Below, one piece after another: positions 33,824 to 41,652 of a stretch of 64,000 bases of DNA. Each line of letters begins with the position of its first letter. The stretch's first letter is position 1. Origin of the DNA: Streptomyces fuscichromogenes (GTDB lineage: Bacteria; Actinomycetota; Actinomycetes; Streptomycetales; Streptomycetaceae); contig NZ_BMML01000011.1 in the NCBI RefSeq assembly GCF_014645815.1, positions 243,199 to 307,198 on the forward strand, given 5' to 3'. Under the pieces are notes generated by a model, which saw only the letters and a list, made by a program, of their open reading frames with translations, did not search any database and had not been told where the DNA came from. The translations under genes were made by a program, and so were the position numbers.

Positions 33824-35074
33824 GTGGCACCGTCGAGCCTCCAGGACGCAGCGCCCGTCGTCGTGGTCGGCGCCGGCCAGGGAGGCCTTCAGGTCGCCGC
33901 CTCCCTGCGGGAAGGGGGGTTCGCGGGCCCCGTCACCGTCGTCGACACCGAACCCGGCCTGCCCTATCAGCGGCCCCCGCTCTCCAAGGCGTTCCTCACC
34001 GATGACGGCGGCCGCAGCCGGATAGAGCTGCGCTCGGCGGCCTTCTTCGACGAGCACGGCATCGGTCTGCGCACCGGCACCGGCGTGGTCGCCATCGACC
34101 GGACGGCCGGAAAAGTGGCGCTTGAGCAGGGCGAGTTCCTCGACTACGGTCACCTGGTCCTGGCCACCGGCGCCACCCCCCGCGCGCTGCCCGTCCCGGG
34201 CGCCGACCAGGCCGGTGTCGTCGTCCTGCGGACGCTGGCCGACGCCACGACGCTGCGTGGCCTCCTGCGCGGCCCGGCCCGGCGGGTCGTCATCGTCGGC
34301 GGTGGTTTCATCGGCCTGGAGGTCGCGGCGGTCGCGGCCAAGCTGGGCCACCAGGTCACGATCGTGGAGGTGCTGCCCAGGCTCATGGCCCGGGTGGCGT
34401 CCCCCGAACTCGCCGCACACGTCGCCGAGGTGCACCGTGACCACGGCACCGAGATCGTGTTCGGCCGCTGTGTCGTCGCCCTGCGGGGAGCGGGCGGGGC
34501 CGTCCGGGCGGTCGAACTCGACGACGGCACCCTGCTCGATGCCGACGTCGTCCTCGTCGGTATCGGCGCGGTCCCCAAAACGGACCTCGCCGTGCGGGCC
34601 GGCCTCGACGTGGACAACGGCGTCGTGGTCGACGGGCGGCTGCGCACGTCCGACCCCGCCATCAGCGCGATCGGTGACTGCGCGAACTATCCCAGCCACC
34701 ACGCCGGACGCCGTACCCGGCTGGAGTCCGTCCAGAACGCCGTGGACCAGGCACGTCACGTCGCGGCCCGGATCATTACCGGCTCCGACGAGCCGTACCG
34801 GGCGGTGCCGTGGTTCTGGACCAACCAGTTCGACCTGCGGGTGCAGATGGTGGGCATCCCGCAGGACCAGGACGAACGTGTCGTCCACGGAGACCAGGTC
34901 ACCGGCCGGTTCTCCGTCTTCCGGTTCCACGACGGCCGGCTCAACACGGTCGAGTCGGTCAACCGGGCCCCCGACCACGTCGGTGCCCGAAAGCTGCTCG
35001 CCACGGACCTGCGTCCCACCGCGGAGCAGGTGCGCCGAGCCGCATTCAAACTCGATCCTCGCAATTTCTCATAA
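33824..35074 (+). CDS. FAD-dependent ferredoxin reductase
   Basis: A 416-residue oxygenase-coupled NADH-dependent ferredoxin reductase. It has an N-terminal FAD motif VVVGAGQGGLQVAASLR, an LPYQRPPLSKAFL stretch typical of putidaredoxin/rhodocoxin reductases, a second nucleotide motif VVIVGGGFIGLEVAAVAAK, and SAIGDCANYP before the C-terminal reductase domain. GTG at 33824 follows AGGAG and begins 2 nt after the ferredoxin stop, showing tight operon coupling. It supplies the ferredoxin and, through it, the Rieske oxygenase. Confidence 0.9.
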   Translation: MAPSSLQDAAPVVVVGAGQGGLQVAASLREGGFAGPVTVVDTEPGLPYQRPPLSKAFLTDDGGRSRIELRSAAFFDEHGIGLRTGTGVVAIDRTAGKVALEQGEFLDYGHLVLATGATPRALPVPGADQAGVVVLRTLADATTLRGLLRGPARRVVIVGGGFIGLEVAAVAAKLGHQVTIVEVLPRLMARVASPELAAHVAEVHRDHGTEIVFGRCVVALRGAGGAVRAVELDDGTLLDADVVLVGIGAVPKTDLAVRAGLDVDNGVVVDGRLRTSDPAISAIGDCANYPSHHAGRRTRLESVQNAVDQARHVAARIITGSDEPYRAVPWFWTNQFDLRVQMVGIPQDQDERVVHGDQVTGRFSVFRFHDGRLNTVESVNRAPDHVGARKLLATDLRPTAEQVRRAAFKLDPRNFS

Positions 35075-35126
35075 CGGCCGGGACGGCACACCCGTCGCGC
35101 GTCACAAGAAGACCCCAGGAGGACCT

Positions 35127-36074
35127 GTGGAGTACAACGAGCGCCAGACGTTCAAGTCCATCCGGGTGGCGGCCGTCCAGGCCGAACCCGTCCTGCTCGA
35201 CATCGACGGTACGACCGACAAGGCCGTCAGCCTCATCGAGCAGGCGGCCGCGGAGAACGCCGACCTGATCGGCTTCCCGGAGGCGTTCATCCCGACCTTC
35301 CCCAACTGGTACGAGACGCTCGGGGAGGGAGCCGTCTCCCGTGACCTGGACAAAGAGCTGTTCAAGCACTCCGTCGAGGTGCCGGGCGCACACATCGAGG
35401 CCGTCGCCGACGCCTGTCGCCGCGGCAACATCAACGCCGTCATCGGCATCAACGAGCGTCTCAACGGCAGCACCGGAACGATGTTCAACACCCAGGTGCA
35501 CATCTCGCGCACCGGCGAGATCCTCGGCAAGCACCAGAAGTACGTGCCGACCACGGGCGAGCGCTATGTGCACGGCCCCGGCCAGACCGGTCATGTCAAC
35601 GCGTTCCGCACCGACTTCGGCGCCGTGTCCGGTCTGATCTGCGGCGAGAACTCCAACCCCCTCGGGCAGTACGCGGCCGCCACCGCCTACCCGGTGGTGC
35701 ACGTCGCCTCCTGGCCCTCGTACTTCCGCCCGTACTTTCCGATGCACCACGCGATCCAGACCGCGACCGCGGGGGTCGCCTACAGCCTCAAGACGTACGC
35801 ACTGGCCTCGGTTTCCCGGATCTCGGAGGCGTACATCGACGCGGTGGCCGCCACCGACGAGGACCGCGCCTACCTGACCGAGCAGCGCGCGCTCAAGAAG
35901 GGCGCGCTCATCCTCGACTACCACGGCCGGCTCCTGGTCGACGGCTCCGGCCAGGACGCCGAAGTGGTCTTCGCCGACCTGGACCTGGAGGAAGTCCTGG
36001 TGCCGAAGCTCGTGCTCGACTTCGCCGGTCACTACAACCGGCCCGAGATCTTCGCGCCCCTCTTCGAGAGGTAA
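35127..36074 (+). CDS. Nitrilase (copy 1)
   Basis: A 315-residue nitrilase-superfamily protein, branch 1 (true nitrilases). The catalytic triad is E52 (GFPEAFIPTFPNWY), K138 (GKHQKYVPTTGER) and C172 (LICGENSNPLGQYA). The Cys motif CGEN differs from the common CWEN of well-studied nitrilases. It would hydrolyse an organic nitrile to the acid and ammonia. GTG at 35127 follows CCAGGAGG. It lies in the Rieske operon, 52 nt after the reductase, so it presumably acts on the same substrate. A second, highly similar nitrilase is encoded at 39607-40563. Confidence 0.88.
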   Translation: MEYNERQTFKSIRVAAVQAEPVLLDIDGTTDKAVSLIEQAAAENADLIGFPEAFIPTFPNWYETLGEGAVSRDLDKELFKHSVEVPGAHIEAVADACRRGNINAVIGINERLNGSTGTMFNTQVHISRTGEILGKHQKYVPTTGERYVHGPGQTGHVNAFRTDFGAVSGLICGENSNPLGQYAAATAYPVVHVASWPSYFRPYFPMHHAIQTATAGVAYSLKTYALASVSRISEAYIDAVAATDEDRAYLTEQRALKKGALILDYHGRLLVDGSGQDAEVVFADLDLEEVLVPKLVLDFAGHYNRPEIFAPLFER

Positions 36075-36301
36075 CCGAAGGAAATCCCCGCCCAAGCTCT
36101 CGATCCACCGTCCTCTCCCGCCCACGGCCCTCGGTGGGCGTCCCCCCACGGAGCCGAGCGAGGCGAGTCAAGTGCACTGCCACGGCGGGGTCGTGATCTC
36201 CCCGGTCACACCTCGTCGCACACCTCACCAACCCTCTTGACCCCGCCCCGGCCCGTTTCCGTGTGTCTTACGGGCCGACGCGCACACCCTAAGGAGTGGT
36301 C

Positions 36302-37231
36302 ATGCGCAAAGGTCTTGCCTTGGCAGCGCTGATAGGCGCGAACCTGTTCTGGGCTGGCAACTACGTCCTCGGCGCCGTCGCTGTGGCGGACATGGACCCG
36401 GTCAGTCTCGTCTACCTGAAGTGGCTGTTCGCCGCCGTCCCCATCGTAATCCTGGCCCACTTCACCGAGCGCCCGCGGTGGCGGGACGCACTGCGGCACT
36501 GGCCTTTCATCCTGCTGCTCAGCGCCCTGGGCATCGGCGGCTACAGCGGCATGCTCTACGCGGCCCTGGTCACCACGCCCCCCATCACGGCGGCGCTGAT
36601 CAACTCGTTCAACCCCATCCTGATCCTCCTTGGCGCGGCGGTCTTCCTGCGGGACCGGATCTCCCTGCGCGGCGGCATCGGTATTGCGATCGCGTTCGTC
36701 GGTGTGGTCCTGTCGATCTCACGCGGCGACCTCGGTTCACTGCTCTCCCAGGGATTCCGGCCCGGTGACCTGTGGATGGTCGGAGTCGTCCTGGTCTGGA
36801 GCGCGTACACGATCCTGATCCGAGTCGGTCCGCAGATCCCGCCGATCACCTGTTCGGCGCTGCAGGTCGTGTTCTTCTGCGTGGCGATGACGCCGATCGC
36901 GCTCGTTCACGGCGTCAACTGGCCGAGTACCGGCAACGCGAGCTGGTCGCTGCTGTACATCGCCTTCTTCCCGTCGGTGGCGTCCTACGCGCTGTGGAAC
37001 GTGGGCGCCGAGCGCATCGACCCCGCGAAGGCGGGCATCACCCTGAACCTGGTCACGGTGTTCACCGCGATCATCGCGGTCATCCGCGGTGAGCACCTGA
37101 CGCACGCCGAGATGATCGGCGGTGTCCTGATCATCGGCGGTGTCATCCTGTCCACGGAGCTGAGCCGTCGGAAGGCCGAGCAGCCGGTGGTGGGGGAGCC
37201 GGCGGTCGCCGTCTCCCGACAGGCCGAGTGA
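36302..37231 (+). CDS. EamA-family (DMT superfamily) transporter
   Basis: A 309-residue membrane protein with ten predicted segments arranged as two EamA repeats, for example LAALIGANLFWAGNYVLGA at the start and GAERIDPAKAGITLNLVTVF in the second repeat. Family members mostly export amino acids, sugars or toxic metabolites. ATG at 36302 follows AAGGAG. It is 227 nt after nitrilase 1 on the same strand and probably the last gene of that unit, suggesting export (or uptake) of a pathway compound. Confidence 0.85.
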   Translation: MRKGLALAALIGANLFWAGNYVLGAVAVADMDPVSLVYLKWLFAAVPIVILAHFTERPRWRDALRHWPFILLLSALGIGGYSGMLYAALVTTPPITAALINSFNPILILLGAAVFLRDRISLRGGIGIAIAFVGVVLSISRGDLGSLLSQGFRPGDLWMVGVVLVWSAYTILIRVGPQIPPITCSALQVVFFCVAMTPIALVHGVNWPSTGNASWSLLYIAFFPSVASYALWNVGAERIDPAKAGITLNLVTVFTAIIAVIRGEHLTHAEMIGGVLIIGGVILSTELSRRKAEQPVVGEPAVAVSRQAE

Positions 37232-38519
37232 CCGCCCGTCGCCGTCGCTCACGGCGGCGCAGAGCGCGGTTACGGAGCCGGCGAACCCGGCATGACAGCG
37301 GAGTCCCTCGAAGGCCACAGTCCGTGCTCCTCTCGTGCCTCGACGGACTCCGCTTCGCCGTCCTCCCTTGATCTTCCTCCACGCCGGTGGATCTCCGGCC
37401 CGGACGACGGCTTCGCAGCGCCTCTCCTCGAAGCCCGGTGCCCTGACCGGTGCGATGCGGAGAACGAACGGGGTGGGACGCGTGGAGGAGGGGTTGTGCC
37501 GCCATCGGCTTCGGGCACTCGCCCAGGTGGTCTCGGAGGTGAGCGAGAGCGTGACCGGTGTGATCGTGGAGGAGGGGAGTCGGCCAGCGGTGTTCGCCGG
37601 CTTCGTGGGCGGAGGGCAGATGGCCGTCGACGGGGTGGGCAGGACCCGGCTGGCGCTGGGAGTCGCCGACGCGTGGAGGAGAGCGTTCGGACACGGGTGT
37701 GGCCTGTCGATCTGAGCCCGGCGTCCGGCGGCGTGTGTCCCCGGTGGCGGGCATGATGGGGGGCCGATCCGGCAGGCAGGTCGGCCGCGGACCGGCGCGC
37801 GGGCTGTCCAGCGGGCCGGCACTCGCCGCTGGTGCCGGACCACCGGGAGTGCGAGGCCGGTGCCTGCGCCGCACAGGTCAGGACCCTGCTGTCGGGCGCT
37901 CCCCAGCCGTGCATCCCGGCACGAGGCGCCCGCGCACCGGACATCACGGATGAGTTCGCCTATGCCATGCATCGCTGTCTCTGCCGACGGAGGAGTCCGT
38001 AGAATTGCTGCGAGCCCGGATCGTCGCCGTGCGGCCGGAATTCCATGTGACGATGCGAACCGGGCCTGGTCGTCCCGGCCGTGCGCCGGGCCCGGCCGGC
38101 TGCGCTGACCATCGAACCGGCCGTGGTCCGGGTGCGCGTGACCAGCCTCCCTGAACTGCTGGAGCGTCGGGAGGGTTCCGCCGGACTGTCCGTCGACCAC
38201 GGTCCGACCAGGCCGACTCATCGGCGCATGCTCCGCGCGATCATCGGCTGGAGCTAGGAGGTGTGCACGTCCGCCGAACGGTCGTTGTGGACCCGGCTGC
38301 CGGTCATCGCCGGTGGATCCGGCCCCGAGGCGGCTGAGGCCGTCTGCGCCGGGGACGGCCTTGCGGACGGGGAGTGCTGCATCTCCCGGACCGGCGCGCC
38401 GCCCGGTCCGTCGTCCTGACCGCGGGCACGAGCAGCTGACACGATCGGGCGAGCAGGTACACCTGACTCGTGGTTCGAGTGGTCACCCGGTCGCGCGCGG
38501 AGCGGAACCGGCGGGCGCC
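37232..38519. other. Unassigned 1.3-kb region
   Basis: No intact gene is recognisable. On the plus strand two overlapping frames at 37990-38260 give protein-like stretches (EESVELLRARIVAVRPEF, then a frame change to VRVTSLPELLERREG and HRRMLRAIIGWS with a stop at 38256-38258), perhaps a decayed gene of unknown family. The 37.3-37.7 kb part has long but unrecognised frames on both strands. Confidence 0.4.
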
Positions 38520-39065
38520 CTACTCCGACACGAGCCTCTCCCAGACGTCGGCGCGCTCGTTGAGGCGGCTCCACAGCGCACTCTGTGCGATCTCGTCCAT
38601 GCCTTCGAGGAGCATCGCGTCGAGCTCGCGTGCCTTGCGATTCACCTCTTCCACGACTCTGGCGCCCTCCTCGGTGAGGTGCAGAAGCCTCTTGCGCCCA
38701 TCCTCCGGTGGCTGCACGCGAGTGACGAGGTTCCGTGCTTCGAGCCGCTTGACCACGCCCACCATGGTCGAGCGGTCCAACGCCACCGCCGCCGCCAGTG
38801 AACCCTGCTCGACCCCCGGATGCTTCCTGACCGCCAGCATGACCGCGAACTGCGGTCCGGTCAGGGCCGAGCCGACGTGACGCAGCCAGGCCGCGGAGTA
38901 TGCCTGGTTCAGACGCCGTATGACGAAGCCGGGCATGGAGAGGAACTCGTCGGGTGTCGGGACGTGCGCGCTGTCCCTGCCTCGCTGGACCACCGTGCCG
39001 GCCGAGAGGCTCGCACCGGCCACCACTTCGTGCCCGCTCTTGACGTCTTCGATCACCAGGTCCAT
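38520..39065 (-). CDS. MarR-family transcriptional regulator (paralogue 2)
   Basis: A 181-residue MarR protein, nearly collinear with paralogue 1 at 28940-29500. The DNA-binding core is almost identical (ALDRSTMVGVVKRLEARNLV and the wing TRVQPPEDGRKRLLHLTE), so both should recognise the same DNA. They differ in the N-terminal arm and in the last helix (EIAQSALWSRLNERADVW here). ATG at 39065 is chosen over the adjacent TTG. A weaker motif copy lies 43 nt upstream. Two near-identical MarR proteins within 10 kb could form heterodimers or respond to different ligands on one operator. Confidence 0.85.
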   Translation of the reverse strand: MDLVIEDVKSGHEVVAGASLSAGTVVQRGRDSAHVPTPDEFLSMPGFVIRRLNQAYSAAWLRHVGSALTGPQFAVMLAVRKHPGVEQGSLAAAVALDRSTMVGVVKRLEARNLVTRVQPPEDGRKRLLHLTEEGARVVEEVNRKARELDAMLLEGMDEIAQSALWSRLNERADVWERLVSE

Positions 39066-39107
39066 CAATTTCTCTCGTGACGCGGCGCCTCACGCCGCGA
39101 CTGCTGC

Positions 39108-39127
39108 CCGTCGGACCTCGAACATTC
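39108..39127 (+). promoter_or_regulatory. Weak island motif, copy K
   Basis: CCGTCGGACCTCGAACATTC matches copy J at 13 of 20 positions, with T4, G7, A14 and A15 kept, 43 nt upstream of MarR paralogue 2. Confidence 0.4.
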
Positions 39128-39343
39128 TCGTCGAAGCACCGCCCCGGTGGCCAGCCCGGCCGCATACCGTCGTGTGCCGGGCGTGGAGGATGAGAGCGTG
39201 CTGCGTATGTGCACCCGCTGTTCGTGACGCCATCCATGCCTGACACCGCGCGTGTACTCGCCTTTGTCATGAGGGTGAGGCCGTTCGGCGACCCGGCCGG
39301 CGCGATTGGGCCGGGTGTGGCAGCCGGGTACCGGATCACGGCG

Positions 39344-39599
39344 TCACCCCGGTTCGGTTTCAGAAGCCCAGGGCGTGACTCCGCCAGTCCCGTCGGCGGT
39401 GCGGCCTGCCGCGGGGGAACAGATGCTGTCTCCCGGCCAGGGCAGGTGGAAGAGAGGTCCTTCGGGGCCCTGCAGTTCGCGCTCGACCTCACCGGCCACG
39501 CCGTGGACGAACTCGTTACCGGGGTGGCCGTGGTACTCCGCAATGTGTTCTCCGGCCCGGGTGTGCTCCACGGGGTGGATGGAGTAGGCCTGGCGTGGA
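39344..39599 (-). pseudogene. Degenerate cupin-domain fragment
   Basis: Minus-strand translation gives the body of a cupin: YHGHPGNEFVHGVAGEVERE followed by GPLFHLPWPGDSICSPAAG, corresponding to the usual HPGxExxxVLxG...LxPGDSIYFPA of XRE-cupin regulators. The second-motif histidine is gone (AAGRTADG in place of APHR), there is no start codon or N-terminal part, and it abuts the 3' end of nitrilase 2. It is probably a relic of a second copy of the XRE-cupin regulator now intact at 40900. Confidence 0.6.
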
Positions 39600-39606
39600 G
39601 CGGGTG

Positions 39607-40563
39607 CTACTGCCGGAACAGGGGAGCGAAGATCTCGGGTCGGTTGTAATGCCCGGCGAAGTCGAGGATGAGCTTGGGTACCAGGATGTCCTCCAGGTTG
39701 ATCTCGGCGATCAGCAGCTCGTCGTCGGAGCCGGACCCGTCGGCGATCACGTTGCCGTTGGGATCCAGGACGAGGGCGCCCTTCTTCAGCGCGCGCTGCC
39801 CGGTGAGGAAGGCATGCTGTTCCGCGGTCTCGGCGACGGCATCGGCGTAACCCTCGGGGATGCGGGCTACGGCCGCCACGACGAACGTCTTGAGCGAGTA
39901 GGCCAGTCCGGCGCACGCGGTCCGGATCGCGTGGTGCATCGGGAAGTAGGGGGCGAAGTAGTAGGGCCAGGACGCCACGTGTACGACGGGGTAGTTCAGC
40001 GCGGCGGCGTACTGCCCCAGCGGGTTGGAGTTCTCGCCGCAGATGAGTCCCGACACGGTGCCGAAGTCTGTCGTGAAGCTGTTGCCGAAGCCCGTGGTGC
40101 CCGGCGTGTGCACCAGCCGTTCGCCGGAGGTCGGCACGTACTTCTGGTGCTTGCCGGCGATCACGCCGTCACGGGTGATGTGCACCTGCGTGTTCCACAT
40201 CGTCCCGGTGGTGCCGTTGCGGCGCTCGTTGATCCCGACCACGGCGTTGATGTCCGTCCGTCCGCACGCCTCGGCGATGGCGGCGAGGTGCGCGCTGGGC
40301 ACCTCGACGGAGTGCTTGAAGAGTTCCTTGTCGAAGCCGCGGGCCTTGGGTCCCTCGCCGATCGTCTCGTACCAGTTCGGGAAGGTAGGGATGAACGCCT
40401 CCGGGAAACCGATCAGGTCGGCCCCCTGGGCAGCAGCCCGCTCGATCAGCTCGATGGCCTTGTCCGTGGTGGCGTCCAGATCGAGGAACACGGACTCGGC
40501 CTGGACTCCGGCGACCCGGATCGTGCCGAAGGTCTGGCGGTCGTCGTAGCCGTTGCGGGACAT
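39607..40563 (-). CDS. Nitrilase (copy 2)
   Basis: A 318-residue true nitrilase closely related to the enzyme at 35127-36074. The triad is E55 (GFPEAFIPTFPNWY), K141 (GKHQKYVPTSGER) and C175 (LICGENSNPLGQYA), and the C-terminal DFAGHYNRPEIFAPLFRQ is shared almost exactly. Differences concentrate in residues ~205-265. ATG at 40563 follows AAGGAG. It is transcribed away from an XRE-cupin regulator and may therefore be induced independently of copy 1, perhaps for a related nitrile. Confidence 0.88.
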   Translation of the reverse strand: MSRNGYDDRQTFGTIRVAGVQAESVFLDLDATTDKAIELIERAAAQGADLIGFPEAFIPTFPNWYETIGEGPKARGFDKELFKHSVEVPSAHLAAIAEACGRTDINAVVGINERRNGTTGTMWNTQVHITRDGVIAGKHQKYVPTSGERLVHTPGTTGFGNSFTTDFGTVSGLICGENSNPLGQYAAALNYPVVHVASWPYYFAPYFPMHHAIRTACAGLAYSLKTFVVAAVARIPEGYADAVAETAEQHAFLTGQRALKKGALVLDPNGNVIADGSGSDDELLIAEINLEDILVPKLILDFAGHYNRPEIFAPLFRQ

Positions 40564-40899
40564 GATGGGGTTCTCCTTGCAAGTCTTTCCCCGCCCGGGG
40601 CGTCGCGACGCCCGTCGTCGCCGGGCGCAGCGGTCACCTCGCTGGTCTCCTGGACGGCCCCCACGCAGTTTTTACGCTGGTGTTGATATTTTTGTGACGG
40701 TATCGATTCATTGCAGTGGTGCGGAGGGTTGCGTTTGGGGTCACACGCCTCCACGCCGCGGCTGGAATTCGGCCCGCCCGTCCATGGGCTCGGGGACCGT
40801 GCGGCCCGAGCGTTCTGATGTCACCGTCAGTGCAATACTTTCCGGAACTCAGACGCAGGTCCGTCCGCCACGGGCACTACGAGAAGGTGAGAGCCGGAC
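40564..40899. promoter_or_regulatory. Divergent promoter region, nitrilase 2 and XRE-cupin regulator
   Basis: 336 bases with two near-inverted 9-mers, ATTGCAGTG at 40710-40718 and CAGTGCAAT at 40828-40836, one on each promoter side, and an AT-rich patch at 40668-40695. They are candidate binding sites for the XRE-cupin protein; no 20-bp island motif is present here. Confidence 0.4.
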
Positions 40900-41514
40900 G
40901 TGAACACCGACTCCCAGCCGACGGCCGAGGGACCCGTCGCCCGGCCCGGTGCCCCGGACCACTCGCTCGACGAAGTGCTCCTCAGCGTCGGCCGAAGGGT
41001 TCGCCACTACCGTAAACTCCGCGGCCTCACTCTGCAGGACCTCGCGGTGGACACGGGGCTGAGCGCCTCCATGCTCTCCACCCTCGAACGCGGCCAGACC
41101 GGGGTGAGCGTGGCGACCATCCATGCCGTCGCGCAGGCCCTCGACATCAGCATCACCGCCCTCTTCCAGGCGTCGGGCCCCGGCGATCCCGTCGTCAGGC
41201 AAGCCGACCAGCGCCGCGACTGCACCGCGGGGGGTGCCGGCCGCACCCTGGTCCTCGCCGACCCCGACATGCGGATCGAACTCTACGTCTACGACTTCGA
41301 ACCCGGCACGGCCAGCGCCAACGCTCCCACCACACACAACGGCATGGAATACGGCATCAATCTCGAAGGCGTTCTCACCGTGGAAATCGACGGCCGCCAG
41401 TTCACTCTCAACCCTGGTGACGCTGTGCAGTACTCGACCCGGTCCCAGCACCGGATGAGGAACACCACCGACGCCCCGTCCCGCGCGGTCTGGGTGAACA
41501 TCTCCCGCATGTGA
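40900..41514 (+). CDS. XRE-family regulator with C-terminal cupin sensor
   Basis: A 204-residue regulator: helix-turn-helix at about residues 30-90 (GRRVRHYRKLRGLTLQDLAV, GLSASMLSTLERGQTGVSVA) and a cupin domain at about 110-200 (THNGMEYGINLEGVLTVEID, NPGDAVQYSTRSQHRMRN). Proteins of this layout sense small carboxylates or amines through the cupin. GTG at 40900 with AAGGTGAG upstream. Divergent from nitrilase 2, which it most likely controls. Confidence 0.88.
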   Translation: MNTDSQPTAEGPVARPGAPDHSLDEVLLSVGRRVRHYRKLRGLTLQDLAVDTGLSASMLSTLERGQTGVSVATIHAVAQALDISITALFQASGPGDPVVRQADQRRDCTAGGAGRTLVLADPDMRIELYVYDFEPGTASANAPTTHNGMEYGINLEGVLTVEIDGRQFTLNPGDAVQYSTRSQHRMRNTTDAPSRAVWVNISRM

Positions 41515-41652
41515 CCCACCGTCAACATCAGCAGGGACGATGACACTATGCGGGCATTGATCTCACCCCAACGGCGTCCGTGTGTACAGCGCGTGCCTTC
41601 GTCCGTTGAGAGCATGGTTGCCGCCGAGGCGACAACCATCGGCGGCTAAAGG

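Noticed and set aside
37335..37715. 126-codon plus-strand frame
   Set aside because: No recognisable domain, no convincing ribosome site, and similar-length frames exist on the other strand.
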